A DNA stretch of 64,000 nucleotides from Artemisia argyi (Eukaryota; Streptophyta; Magnoliopsida; Asterales; Asteraceae). Below, piece by piece: positions 12,563-23,833 of the stretch. The notes beneath the pieces were generated by a model, which saw nothing but the letters and a program-made list of their open reading frames with translations, searched no databases and had not been told where the DNA came from. The stretch is from the NCBI GenBank assembly GCA_030686995.1, contig CM060704.1, positions 168,398,218 to 168,462,217 on the forward strand, read 5' to 3'. The translations under genes were made by a program, and so were the position numbers. Numbering within the stretch: position 1 is the first letter of the stretch; the number at the start of each line of letters is the position of its first letter.

Positions 12563-13162
12563 ATGACTCCTCCAAGCACCTCAAACTCCAAAACCTCCAA
12601 GAAACAAAAACTTGTGGTCATCCCACCAAAACAACTCTTCATTGACTTAACAAATGAAGACAACAAAACACCATCACCTCCACCCAAATGCTCATCCCCA
12701 AGTGCACCCAATGCACCATCTAAAACACCTTCCACTCATGGAACTTCTTCATCATCCATACCCTCAACCTCATCAATCAATGACTACATCAACTTACACT
12801 TGTCACCACAAGTATCATCACCACCTCATACACAAGAACCCATGTCTACTCATCTTACCATCTCACTTTCACCAACAACACCACTTGATGCTCATCTCTC
12901 ATCACCACAAATTTCACCACCATACTTTGCCAATCCCGTACCTTGGAGGCTACTTGAATCCCATGGGGATACTTGTCTTTGTTGCATCCATAACCGTACG
13001 GTCATCTTTGGCCTTAGAGATGAAATTCAATATATGTTCTCATATATTGAACATTTGCTTACCCACCCACCACCACCACCAACTCCACCATCCTCTCCAA
13101 TAATCCCTCCACCACAATTCTCACCCATTACTCCACCATCACCATCATGCTCTCCAAATTAA
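12563..13162 (+). CDS. copia accessory ORF 2, proline/serine-rich protein with CCIHNR core
   Basis: An intact 199-residue frame. The first 125 residues are low-complexity, rich in Ser, Pro and Thr. A compact ordered core follows at about 129-168: PVPWRLLESHGDTCLCCIHN, then RTVIFGLRDEIQYMFSYIEH. The C-terminal tail is again proline-rich. The core with its CLCC pair looks like the conserved part. I recall similar ORFs in copia elements of Tanacetum but know no function. The two cysteines plus histidines might bind metal, which is inference. Base use (CAT/ACC-rich) differs from gag, consistent with a separately acquired gene. It has its own TATA-like box and palindromic cassette upstream. Confidence 0.7.
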   Translation: MTPPSTSNSKTSKKQKLVVIPPKQLFIDLTNEDNKTPSPPPKCSSPSAPNAPSKTPSTHGTSSSSIPSTSSINDYINLHLSPQVSSPPHTQEPMSTHLTISLSPTTPLDAHLSSPQISPPYFANPVPWRLLESHGDTCLCCIHNRTVIFGLRDEIQYMFSYIEHLLTHPPPPPTPPSSPIIPPPQFSPITPPSPSCSPN

Positions 13163-13645
13163 GCATATGACATGCTTAATAAATAAAGCCTTTACCTTCC
13201 ATTTTGCTTGCAAGCTCTATGAAGTTCATGTACCCTTTGCATGATGATGTATCTTTCTTGTTTAATTGGCTTATGTATTTGCTACTATGGTGTTAGCTTT
13301 TGTACTTGTATTGTTGTGTCTTGACACAACCATTTCTCTAATATGAATGCTTCTTTCTTTCCTTAGTACATTATAGTTGTGTGCATGTCTATACTTGTGC
13401 TTCTAATATTTTTGTTTTGCAAGCATTCCATAGCTCGTTCTCTTGGTGCCCCCAAACGAGGGGGAGTACACATCAAGGGGGAGTTTCTACCCGTCAAAAT
13501 TTTCACGAATGAAAACTTGTCGGCTTAACCTTTTTGATGTTACAAAAAGGGGGAGAAGTACATATAAACTCACTAAAATATTTGTTTAAAAACTAATTTT
13601 TGAGTTAATGAGTTTAAGTTTTGTAATCATCAAAAAGGGGGAGAT
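13163..13645 (+). other. 3' untranslated region with multiple polypurine tracts
   Basis: Several AGGGGGAG words occur (13458-13466, 13475-13483, 13543-13555), and the functional polypurine tract AAAAAGGGGGAGA at 13632-13644 abuts the 3' LTR. Multiple tracts before the 3' LTR are described for Sireviruses. Confidence 0.8.
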
Positions 13646-14919
13646 TGTTGATATAAATAATGTTTGTGAATATTATTAATATTTCTCAATAAACCTATGT
13701 TTTGATAATCACAAAACTTAAATCAAATTAAGTCAAGAATAAGACATAAACAAGTATTTGGTGACAAATATTTACCTCTACATCTTATATCACTTAAGGT
13801 ATGCATAAACTTAGTAACTTATGCATTACATGATCAAAGGAAATTTTATATTAATACATAACATTATATAAAATGATTTTAACATTTTATATATATTTGT
13901 AAATCATTTTTGGTAAAGCTTTATTAAACCACAAAAATATGATTTCAAATTTCCAACCAAAGAGGGTAAATTTTATCCAGAGAATATTTTCTAACGTTCA
14001 GGAGGGCGGCCCCCTTAATTTTACTAGGCGGCCCCCTTAATCATTAAGGGGACCGGCCAACAATTAAGGGGACCGGCACGCTCCCGAACAGTATTTTCTG
14101 GCCCTATAAATATTGGATCATTTCACATATTTTTCTCACCTTTTTGCACTATAAACTTTCTGATCCAATCCTCTTCTCTAGATCTAAAATCCTTTGATCA
14201 TATATTTCATAAGTCTTTGTTTCCAAGTGATCCAAAGCTTCATCCATTCAAGTGCAAGAAGAAGAACACTTCTCTACATCCATCTTATTGTAGTGGTGTT
14301 GTGTATAACTAGTTTCATATAGTACTAGTGATAGCTATTTGTTAAGGTGTTGTGAATACTTGTTGATTGTAGAATCTTGGTGTATTGTAAACTAGTTTAG
14401 TAGTAGTGACTTAGTTGTGCATAGAAGAAGGTGTGAAGATTGATAAGGTGTGAAGACGGTGTGAAGTCTTGAAGAAGGTGTGAAGGTGTGATTAAGGTGT
14501 GAAGATCACGTGGTGTGATATTTGGTGTGAGATTGGTTCTAGCTACGATTAGAACTCGACATTTAGCTTAGTGTCGTTAACTTGTGTAAGCCAAGGTGTG
14601 TAAGGTTTCTCCACCATAAGGAGTTTGTTGACATAGTGAAGAAAACTCTCGAGTGTGGTACTCGGGGAGTGGAGTAGGGCAAGGAAGGTGTCCTTGTAGC
14701 CGAACCACTATAAATTCGCGTGTTGTGGTTTGATCTTTCTAACTCTATCTTTTCTTCATTATATTTCAATACTTTCAATATTAGTTTAGACTTGCTCATA
14801 TTGGTTGTTGCTTGAATTCACTTAAGATCGAATCGAAAGTTTTTATAACCAACAAAATATTTTGGAAATAAATTTAAAAAGACATAAAACTATTCAACCC
14901 CCCCTTCTAGTTTTCCACA
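13646..14919 (+). repeat. 3' LTR of copia element
   Basis: Same length and termini as the 5' LTR. The differences cluster near 13960-14080, including G/A changes in the palindromic cassette copy 4 (near 14003-14078). Confidence 0.93.
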
Positions 14920-14927
14920 TTGTACTT

Positions 14928-15084
14928 TTTTGGTCATCCTCGACTGCCCAACTCTATTAAATTTTTGACACCTGTCATTCTTTTGTACTTTTTAAGGTAC
15001 ATATTTACCAGAAGTACAAAGGAATGACACGTGTTAAAAATTAGATGAAATCGAGCAGTTGAGCAGTCGAGCATAACCAAAATG
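14928..15084. mobile_element. foldback MITE
   Basis: Two arms of about 65 bases are inverted copies: the left begins TGGTCATCCTCGACTGC and the right ends GCAGTCGAGCATAACCA. Both share the inner word GTCATTC-TTTGTACT, around a loop of about 20 bases. The copia element inserted right at its left edge. Its target duplication is not discernible. Confidence 0.7.
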
Positions 15085-16240
15085 GAAAGGGATGTTAAAA
15101 GTGTTCATATAATGTATCAAGATTGGATTTTTGTACCTTTTTGGTAATTTTCTCTAAATATAATATTGTCGCATTGACCCAAACACCCCCTCAATCACAT
15201 GTTACGTTTTAAACGAGTTTACCAAACACCCCCGAACCACCACAACCAACTACAGTATATAAACAAGAGTATGGTAGCAAACACACTCTAGGGTTAAGAA
15301 AAAAAATAACACTCAGACAAAAATCATAGAAATGAGGCAGCGAAAAGAGGAACATCAAAATGGTTTTCTTTAAGGTTGTTGCCGCCTCTTACTGCCAATG
15401 ATTTTCCTTAACCCCCCGACATATCTCAACAACCTTAATCTTTGTTTTTATCTGATCTGGGGTTGTTGTTGGTGTTTTGGGAATGAATTACCATCAACAA
15501 ACCACAAGGACCAAAAATGTAGTTAACTCTAATAATAATAATAATAATAAGAAGAAGAAGAAACATCATCTGTTGTTATTACAGATGACCATCTTCATCA
15601 TCATCATCAAAACTTAAATCCATCTTTTGTTATGAGGCAGTGATGATAATAGTGAATGAATTTTTGTCTGAGTGGATTGAACAAAGTTTGAGATTAACCG
15701 TATCTTGGCGTGGCAATTTATTTACTATTTTGCAGCCATGATGGTTTTATCCTCTTTGTTTCATACCTTTTTCTTCTTACAGATCTGAGCCTCCTTAAAT
15801 AATTTTCATCTTGTTACAATTAAGTCTTACTACCTTTCTATTTGTTATTATAAAGATTTGGAATGGGCCTGATTAGTGTTTTATGTGGTTTGAAAACTAG
15901 ATTCAGACGAGTTAAAATAAGTTTTTGTTATAGTTAAAGTTCTGTTAAAAGGGTGTTTTGGTAGTTTTGATAGGCTTATTTCAACCGAGCCTTTTTTAAG
16001 ATAAATGAGATCGGATGTGCTTTATTAAAAGAGAATGACTATAACCACATACAGTAATTTTTACACAAAATTTCCCACAATAAGTTATCATGCACTAATA
16101 TGTTACTGTAAAATAAACTCAATGAGTTAAGCCAAACGAAGAGCTTATTTAGCTAATCCAAACGAAGCATCGTATTGATGATGTCAGTCAACCTAGAAAG
16201 TTCGTCTACAAGATATTTGTATAAGATGTTATTATATTAA
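15085..16240. other. gene-free intergenic DNA
   Basis: No supported gene. Contains (AAT)n at 15531-15550 running into (GAA)n at 15551-15562. A segment at 15675-15810 is a diverged relative of 27490-27655, sharing 'tgaacaaagttt', 'tttgtttcat' and 'gagcctcctt'. Confidence 0.5.
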
Positions 16241-16440
16241 GGGGATGTTTACTTTTTTTCTTAGATAGAGTTATATGGGTCTCACGTCTATCTAAGCCTC
16301 TTAATGGGGAAGAGGTGAGTTTTTTATCCCTTGTGAATATAGACCAATTAAAGGATTTTTATGGGCCTCATCTCAAAAATAATAATATAAAATGGTTAGT
16401 GGGGCTAATCCCTTCACTAAGGGAAAAAAAGAAACATGCC
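16241..16440. mobile_element. 200-bp MITE
   Basis: Termini are imperfect inverted repeats of about 22 bases: left GGATGTTTACTTTTTTTCTTAG, right the complement of GGCATGTTTCTTTTTTTCCC. No coding capacity. The target duplication is unclear, so the superfamily is not assigned. Confidence 0.5.
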
Positions 16441-17543
16441 ATGCATTTTGGGATGAAACTAGTTCTTTCTGACTCGAACAACAAAGGCAGCATGTATCAC
16501 AGCACAGCACCACATTTTTGCAACTTGTTTGTTTTTTTTTAATTGTGATCTATGTAATATTACTTTGAAAAATTAAACTTAACTAAAACAATAAACAACT
16601 TGGGCTTTAAATGTGGGCCGCAGACTATATATGTTTATAGTGGACAGTGGATTATTTTTTTAAGGCTTTAAAAGATGTTGGGCCTTGTAGTGTTGCTCAC
16701 CCTGCATAAGCCCAAATCCGACCTTGGGCCTGGTAGGGAGTGTATCATATTCATATCGATAAGAGGATTAACACCCAAAAGATTCAATAAAAATATTTAC
16801 CGGACGTAACTTTTTGAAAGCTTGGAGATCGACATGACCATAGTCACTGATGAGTTGAATGTTACTTTTGGATAGGAATAGACATTCCAAGTTGGTTCAA
16901 CCCCAACTTAGCTTGTGGCACAGGCATAAAGATTTAAGATTCACTTTTACTCGATACGATTTCTCTACACAATTTTTCCTCTTTGTCCATATGCGATCGT
17001 TAACTAAGAAAATATATGATATATATCTTAAGTCTGTGCATGGGACCCTCGTTCGAGAAATGAATACACTGAAATACATATGTTTCAGTTGAGACTTGAA
17101 TGTACAGCCATAGTTTATGTGTCAAGCTGTCGCTCGATTTCACTAGGCTAAAAAAAGCCTAATTCAATCATGAGTTATCATATGACAAAGTAATGTAAAC
17201 ACACAGATCTTTTTATTCTCTTACCTACTGCACCACCTTGACGTACTACTCAAAATATACCACCACACATGCACCATCACCACCACGATCCTCGAGACAC
17301 TATACATGTACATCTCAAATGTATGCAGCATAAAATAATTAAGTTAAACAGAATTCATGACATTAAAATAACACAAAATCTTCATAACATTACATGTATA
17401 TATCTTACATATAAGAGTACAAAGCGTATCACTATATAATATATATGATGCCAAGAACATCATTTATCAAGAAATACATTACACAACTTATTCTTCATAG
17501 GGTATTTTGCATAGTAGAACTCATATACAAGGAATGTCCTTTA
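16441..17543. other. 3' flank of membrane-protein gene
   Basis: No ORF supported. The right half (about 16990-17462) is duplicated at 34362-35327. It lies downstream of the minus-strand gene and probably includes its 3' UTR. Confidence 0.6.
16990..17462. repeat. duplicated gene-flank segment, copy 1
   Basis: Shares long near-identical stretches with 34362-34675 and 35192-35327, including TATGTGTCA-GCTGTCGCT, TTGACGTACTACTCAAAATA, and TATCACTAT with GATGCCAAGAACAT. In copy 2 the alignment is split by a 516-bp insertion. Confidence 0.85.
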
Positions 17544-18523
17544 CTAGTCTTGCCCCTGGTTGGTTACCATGTGCAACGCTATCTCATTACTTTGGACAGT
17601 TCCGAATTTGGATGCATCTTTCTTGCGAAGTATCACTTTGTAGCAAAGAGAGTTGCATGCAAAAATTACTATCAAAAGTACAAGTATGAGTAAATAGCCA
17701 ATCCAGTTAAACTTATGCGGTATCAGTAACATCAACACAAGCGAGAAGGGTGCAAGAATTCCAGAGAAGCAAAAAACACTCTTTAAGGTCTTGTAAATGT
17801 AGTAGATAGGGTAGGAGCGGTCCCTTGTTGAGCTTTCTAAGTGAGTTTTCATGGCAAACAAAATCACAGAAGTCGGTATGGCAATTGTATAAGAAACCAC
17901 AGCCATGTTGGCAAAGAAGCCGTGACTTTCAAAAGGAGATTGACTGTTATTTTGAAACTTGAGTTGAGCGAGTTGTGTCAATGATGGATACATGACGACA
18001 AGAGCCCCCGCATATAAAAGATACAATATTCCTCCGAATTTATGATTTCTGAAAGAAAAAAAAAATAAAAATAACGTACGTACGTAAGAAACAAAATACA
18101 CTAAGAAGTGAATAAGTGAAAACCTCCTAAGATACAAATAAGTTTCCGATATGGGAATTGAACTTACTCCTCAGGAGTCAGATTGGCTGCATGAAATGGA
18201 ACTTGTGGTGCGTCTTGGCATGCATCCTCAATGGTAAGGATAACCTGTCCTCCTCGTCTGTTAGCATTACTTAAATCAGTGTCTGAACTCTCCATGCATA
18301 TGATTGTGGATTTGGGCGGTCCATGAACGTTTGAAGCTACACACCTTCAAAATTCAAAACAGAAGAAAACAATTACTGTGACATAAATTACACATTTCAA
18401 AAGAGAAAACCAAGATAGAAGAATACATGCTGGAACTTACTGCGCAGTAGGCGGATTTACAGCGGGTGAGCACGTTGCTGATTGAGATATGAGAAGCTCT
18501 TCGTTGTAATTTAGGTTTTCCAT
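17544..18523 (-). CDS. four-helix membrane protein, three exons
   Basis: Exons on the minus strand: 18441-18523, 18168-18344, 17544-18048. The introns have GTAAGT donors and AG acceptors, and phases join without a stop to give 254 residues. The first 86 residues are polar and probably cytosolic. Four hydrophobic segments follow at about 92-110, 131-153, 176-197 and 202-223, then a short basic tail (RKKDASKF). No catalytic motif is visible. The helix arrangement recalls the membrane part of plant PGG-domain proteins, but I do not recognise the family. A TATA box lies at 18561-18570. A MULE terminus begins only 95 bases upstream of the ATG, so the distal promoter has been displaced. Part of its 3' flank is duplicated near 34.4-35.3 kb. 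Confidence is high for gene structure, low for function. Confidence 0.8.
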
Positions 18524-18560
18524 GGTGTTGGATACAGGTTCGTTTTGAGTGTAAATTATG

Positions 18561-18570
18561 TATATATATA
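18561..18570 (-). promoter_or_regulatory. TATA box of membrane-protein gene
   Basis: A TATATATATA run about 40 bases upstream of the ATG on the minus strand. Only about 48 bases separate it from the MULE terminus. Confidence 0.5.
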
Positions 18571-18617
18571 GTAGCTAGGGCCTAGGTGCGTCATACGTGA
18601 CTGCCTCTAGTATTTTA

Positions 18618-18660
18618 AAGGCCCTTGGTGACCACACACTAGTCTATTTTTTAGACAAAC
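18618..18660. repeat. MULE left terminal inverted repeat
   Basis: Begins AAGGCCCTTGGTGACC and contains the small hairpin GTCTA-TTTTT-TAGAC. The matching inverted copy is at 24968-25010. Confidence 0.7.
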
Positions 18661-19195
18661 CCTCCCCTAGTGGGAGGGGTGTACTTTTTTTTTTGTTTTT
18701 TTTGTTATTTTTTTGTTTTTTTTTGTACTTTTGTCTTGTAGTTGTCTTTTTTTTTTTTTTTTTTTTTTTATTTTTTTAAGTTTGTAATGTTTTTGTTTTG
18801 TATATTTTTTTGTAATGTTAGTAATGTTGTGTATACTTAATTAATAGTTGCCTATATGACGTTATAAAAAAAGATTAATAATTGCCTATATGACGTTATA
18901 AAAAAATATGACGTTATAAAAAAAGATGACGTTGACTTATTTGCATTTATAAACTAATGTTTGTAATGTTTTTGTGTTGTGTATAGTTAATTAATAATTG
19001 CCTATATGACGTTATAAAAAAATATGACGTTATAAAAAAAATATGGCGTTATAAAAAAAGATGACGTTGACTCATTTGCATTTATAAACTACTACAAGAT
19101 CAGTGTTTACACCTAAACTTAAATTATTTAAAAACAACAACTATTATTATAAAATTAAACGTCAACGTTAACATATTATTTAAAAACAACAATAT
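18661..19195. repeat. subterminal repeats, atgacgttataaaaaa type
   Basis: T-rich DNA, then at least seven copies of a 'gacgttataaaaaa' word between 18856 and 19060, some within a longer unit that also repeats 'tttgcatttataaact'. No ORF. Subterminal repeats like these can be transposase binding sites. Confidence 0.6.
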
Positions 19196-19651
19196 CTACG
19201 ACATATGAAGATTATTCATTTCGGTTAAAAGATCATGGAGCCGGGCACTTGACTGACAAGCGTGATCCTCAGGATTCCTTGCCATTTCTAACTCCATTTC
19301 CAGCGCCTTTATTCTTTGCTTCAACAACTTGATCTCATTTTTTGTAGCAACGCAGTTTGAGCAATGCGTTGAAGAAGAGGCTTGACTAAAGTGCTGTGCT
19401 TCAAATACATCTTTCCACGCGAAGTATCCACACCCATAGTCTTTTGTACCTGGCTGTTACATGTTCAGGAAATAATAAGAAATGTATTTTTAACAAACAA
19501 ATTATTTACATAACTAAGCAAACGTATGATTAATTACCACTGAAAGAGGACATGCATAAAACAGTCGCCCACGACTACCATCTTGCCAGGATGTCCGTTC
19601 TACAATAAATCCTTTATTACATCGGCACCAGAAAGGATTTCTTTGGCTCAT
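19196..19651 (-). CDS. GRF-type zinc-finger protein, two exons, inside the MULE
   Basis: Exon 1 is 19538-19651 and exon 2 is 19196-19453, joined by a phase-0 intron (donor GTAATT, acceptor AACAG), giving 123 residues. The GRF zinc finger has all expected ligands: WCRC at about 8-11, then TSWQDGSRGRLFYACP, then CGYFAW encoded at the start of exon 2. A predicted coiled coil follows (KNEIKLLKQRIKALEMELEM), and the protein ends at TAG. GRF fingers in APE2, NEIL3 and TOP3A bind single-stranded nucleic acid. The role here is unknown. It lies downstream of the transposase on the same strand and within the terminal repeats, so it probably belongs to the transposon. The frame is intact. Confidence 0.75.
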
Positions 19652-19764
19652 CTGACCAAAGAATTTGCATAATCAATCAATAATGTTATTTACTAATATA
19701 AATAAATATTTAATCAATTACTATATAATACAAACAGTTATTTACAACATAAATCAATAATCAT

Positions 19765-20663
19765 TTACAATGTCGATAGTCGATGTTGATATAAACTTAT
19801 CCATTGTTCTGCAATTGGCTGTCGGAAAAACCTCCATTGTGGGTGGTTACGCGGAAGTGTAAAAGTTGGGTCTAGCGTCGGTATAATGTAATGAGCACAT
19901 GAGCCCTCCCCCACACGGGCAATCACAAGGGGGTCGATTCCTTGTGTGTTGTTTGGCCCGGAAAAAAGCGGAAAACATGTGTTATAACCACGCATGGATA
20001 GAAATACAATCGGTCGATTTAGCATTGAAGCGATAACTAGACCCGTCATTGGCATCACCATCCAGTAACCTTGATGTGCACCTCCGTTGAACCAGTTTAT
20101 CGTATTCCAAAGAAAGTTAAAGTCTTGTCCCCCCCACATATCTGTGTAAGTACTCCTATGGTAATCTAACTCTTGCAACAACCTATGTCTGGCTTCGGCC
20201 CACATATGTTCGTTTTGAAAAATAAAGTGAGCAACGCACCGAAACCCGCAATTCCCATCACCCGCAACATTACGTATGGACGGTAAAGCAGTGGAATTTC
20301 CCGAATAAAACCATTGCTCACAGTATCTCCAACATATAATCTGTGCCGTGGACTAGTACCCGTGTACGAACTGTGTCTTGGAGGCTCTTTCGGCAATTTC
20401 GGGACTTTCGTAGATCTTGTGTTCGTACTTCTTCGGTGATCTACGATCGGTACTTCATTTAAGTCCGGAACTTTTGTAGCCTTGGACTTTTTGTTCTTTT
20501 CGCTCGGACGTCCACGGGTATTTTCCTGAACAACAGGTTGACGTGTGTCCACAGATTCAGGTTGGTATATCCCTCTTAACTTGTTCAACATATTCTTCTT
20601 GACAAACGACGTCGCTTTGCCAAAAGCACTCTTGAATTGTCGAACGTCATTTTCAAACTCTCT

Positions 20664-20724
<61 letters not shown>

Positions 20725-22459
20725 AGCACAAGGTTACCGACAACGGGCCACGGTACAGACAGGGTTCTCCAAAATATATCAATGCTTTCCAACGGAATTG
20801 GCACACCTGCATTTATCAAAAGTGACTTATGTAAAACCATTTCGTGGAAGCATTCCGTGAAAGCGTTCATTAATATTGACTTTAATATACTTACCATGAA
20901 TTCGATACCCCATCATTTGACAAAAGCACGGCAACCCATAAATTGATCGCAACTGATGGTTACAATCTTCTGCGGCGAAATTCGTTTGAAGGAGTTCTCT
21001 GTGCATGATTGTAAAAGCATGTTTGGAAATGTTATACAACAACTCTGAAAATATTGGTATATCACATTTAGTCATTTTCTCATTTTTGCTCCTGTTAAAA
21101 GTCTCTTGTATCGCGCTCTTTTGAGAAATAAGAATCTTATCAATCGAAATCAACAACGTGTTTAAGTTGGATTGTGCTGTGCCCAAATATAATTTCAACA
21201 ATGCATGTTGAGCCTCAACTCTACACGTTGTTGACTGGCCGTAGCTTTGATATTCATCGGTAACACACGAGACAAACATGTGCCCGTACTCTCGGAGCCA
21301 GTTATCCAGATACTGGGCAATCTCTGAAAAACGATGAATTAATACAAGGTCAATCGGGTGCATATTTGTTAAATAATAAAAAACACTAAATTAATAATGC
21401 TGTACCCGGTTTGTTGACCAATTTTTGTTGTAGTCGTCGATAATGTTGCTCGAATAAGGCGCGTGATTGAGCTTTAACCATCCAATCCCATGTGCGTTTG
21501 ATGGAGTCGTACTCATCACTCGACTCACATCTACCTCTGCAATGCTGAAGTATATTTTGGGAAATATGCCATCGACATAGTACTTTGTGAACACCAGGGA
21601 ATTCTGCTCTGCATGCCCCAAGCAAGGCTAAATCCCTGTCGGTGATGATAACACGTGGATAGTACCTTTCCTCTATCACCAGCTTTACACGTTGCAATAC
21701 CCATTTAAAATTAGGCCCTTTTTCACTGTTTAAAAAACTAAACGCCATCGAAAATGTTTTATTTGTTGATGTTACTCCGACAATCTCCAAAAATGGCAAT
21801 TTAAACAGTGTGGTATTGTACGTGGAGTCTATTAGCATGATTTCAGGGAACGTACACCATAAAGCGTACGACGTAGGGTGAACAAAAAATAGTTCCTCAA
21901 GCTCATTATTAGCACTTACCCTATCGTAATATGTGTACCCTGATTGCTGCAGGTGTGAGTAAAGGACTTGAATTGGAGTTAGATTACCCATTTTGGCTTT
22001 CCGGATCTTAACTTGTGCGTTATATATAGTTCTTGTGCTAGACACGTTATCCGGATTACGACCCTGTATTGTCGAGAGTATTTTACGTGGCTTTACGGTA
22101 TACTCTGTCAATTCTTTAACCAACTCGAACTCATCATCATTTAAGCGCATTGCATATGGCACACCATGCAGCGACTCTAACATAGGATGATTATGACTAT
22201 CATCCTTCACTTTCAAAATCCAACATGATCTTCTTTTAAGATATCTCGCCACCAATTTGAATGGGCAATCGGTTTTACATGTACTGGTATTCCGTTTTCC
22301 AGTACCTTCGGGTGAATAAATCCCACCCTTTGTACACCCATAATTGATTTCGTTCATAATACCGTTTTCTGATTTACTTCTTCTTTTAACAATCACAAAA
22401 CCGAGTTCCCGAGCTATGTTTTGCACCCAATCCGTTAATTGCTCGTGAGATCCGAACCC
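19765..22459 (-). pseudogene. MULE transposase fused to OTU cysteine-protease domain, one frameshift
   Basis: Exons on the minus strand: 21406-22459, 20895-21323 and 19765-20806, with GT-AG introns and matching phases; a 5' exon may be missing. N-terminal part: FAR1/MULE-type DNA-binding region with CKTDCPFKL and WILKVKDDSHNH. Transposase core: first Asp in MLIDSTYNT, second in ITDRDLALL, then CRWH, and Glu in CRVEAQHALLK. A linker carries a run of 19 Asp. The C-terminal domain has the OTU protease signature GDGNCGFR (catalytic Cys) and a downstream HYIIP (candidate His). The frame shifts near 20270, just before the OTU signature, between RPYV and the protease domain. OTU enzymes cleave ubiquitin chains; a transposon could use one to counter host turnover, which is inference. 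Confidence 0.8.
20666..20724. repeat. (ATC)n microsatellite within exon
   Basis: About 19 triplets, read on the minus strand as GAT and translated as polyaspartate in the transposase-OTU linker. The antisense frames give poly-Ser, poly-Met and poly-Ile artefacts. Confidence 0.95.
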
Positions 22460-22528
22460 CTGAAAAAACGTTACGAACGCGTATGGTGACGTTTTTTTTT
22501 TTTTTTTTTTTTTTTTAAACTAACTTTT

Positions 22529-23034
22529 TTGTATAACAAAATGGTTTTTTTATAACAAAATGTTTTTTTTATCACAATTTTTTGACAACTAACTTTTTTG
22601 TATAACAAAATGTTTTTTTTATGACAAAATATTTTTTTTATCACAATTTTTTTACAACTAATTTTTTTGTATAACAAAATGGTTTTTTTATAACAAAATA
22701 TTTTTTTTATCACAATTTTTTAACAACTAACTTTTTTGTATAACAAAATGTTTTTTTTATGACAAAATATTTTTTTTATCACAATTTTTTTACAACTAAT
22801 TTTTTTGTATAACAAAATGGTTTTTTTATAACAAAATATTTTTTTTATCACAATTTTTTAACAACTAACTTTTTTGTATAACAAAATGTTTTTTTTATGA
22901 CAAAATATTTTTTTTATCACAATTTTTTTACAACTAATTTTTTTAATAACAAAATATTTTTTTGTATAACAAAATGTTTTTTTTAATGACAAAATATTTT
23001 TTTTATCACAATTTTTTTTACAACTAACTTTTTA
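22529..23034. repeat. 69-bp tandem array with alternating variants
   Basis: The word GTATAACAAAATG recurs at 22531, 22600, 22669, 22738, 22807, 22876 and 22964. The first six are exactly 69 bases apart. Units alternate between 'atggttttttt' and 'atgttttttttatgac' types, making a dimeric higher-order repeat of 138 bases. It lies upstream of the first recognised transposase exon, probably in an intron or leader. Confidence 0.9.
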
Positions 23035-23137
23035 ATACATTTTTTACAACTAACTTTTTAATACACTTTTTTACAACTAACTTTTTAATACACTTTTTTA
23101 CACTTTTTATTTACATTTTTAATACACTTTTAATACA

Positions 23138-23192
<55 letters not shown>

Positions 23193-23216
23193 AAAAAAGG
23201 TAATAAAAACGCGTTT

Positions 23217-23238
23217 GTGTGAGACAGCTGTCTCACAC
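23217..23238. repeat. 22-bp perfect palindrome
   Basis: GTGTGAGACAG-CTGTCTCACAC has twofold symmetry about CAGCTG. It follows a 50-base poly-T run. Related words GTGTGAGACATCAAGGTGAT and the complement lie at 24037-24063 and 23247-23272, forming a wider inverted pair. Confidence 0.85.
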
Positions 23239-23560
23239 CACACTCGGTATTATCACCTTGATGTCTCACACACACCACACACACCACACACTCAAAAAAA
23301 ACTCTCTCTCTCTCTAAGTTATCTGCTCTCTTTTTAGATCTAAAATCACACTAATATTTGTGTGATGTTGTTGGTGATTTGTGAGAGAGTTTGTGAGTGT
23401 GTGGTGATGTTGGTGATCTGTGATGGTTTATGTGATGTTTTTCTGATGGTTTTGTTAGGTACGTGATGTTTATGTGATGTTTTTCTGATGGTTTTGTTGG
23501 GTACGTGATGTTTATGTGATGTTTATGTGATGGTTTTGTTAGGTACGTGATGGTTTTGTT

Positions 23561-23833
23561 AGGGTTTCGTAAAATTGGTTTGGGGGTTTTTGAATCTGAC
23601 TTGATTACTTCATAATAAAGTGTGTTAATTGAAAGATTCGTACGTTAATTTATCAAAATCTTGATTTTTTAATGAAACCCTAATTTTTTTAATTAGGGTT
23701 TCGTAAAATTGGTTTGGGGGTTTTTGAATCTGACTTGATTACTTCATAATAAAGTGTGTTAATTGAAAGATTCGTACGTTAATTTATCAAAATCTTGATT
23801 TTTTTAAAGAAACCCTAATTTTTTAAATTAGGG
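23561..23833. repeat. 134-bp tandem duplication
   Basis: AGGGTTTCGTAAAATT starts units at 23561, 23695 and 23830. The first two units are nearly identical and the third is cut after about 20 bases. Flanked on both sides by 'gatgtttatgtgatg' and 'tacgtgatg' near-repeats. Confidence 0.9.

Noticed and set aside
20545..20946. Poly-Ser, poly-Met and poly-Ile ORFs opposite the transposase
   Set aside because: Alternative frames of the ATC microsatellite within an exon.
22471..22713. Lys/Ile-rich ORF in the 69-bp repeats
   Set aside because: Translation of a simple tandem repeat.
22529..23034. Possible CRISPR-like array (regular repeat spacing)
   Set aside because: Units are contiguous and near-identical without unique spacers; it is a plant tandem repeat.
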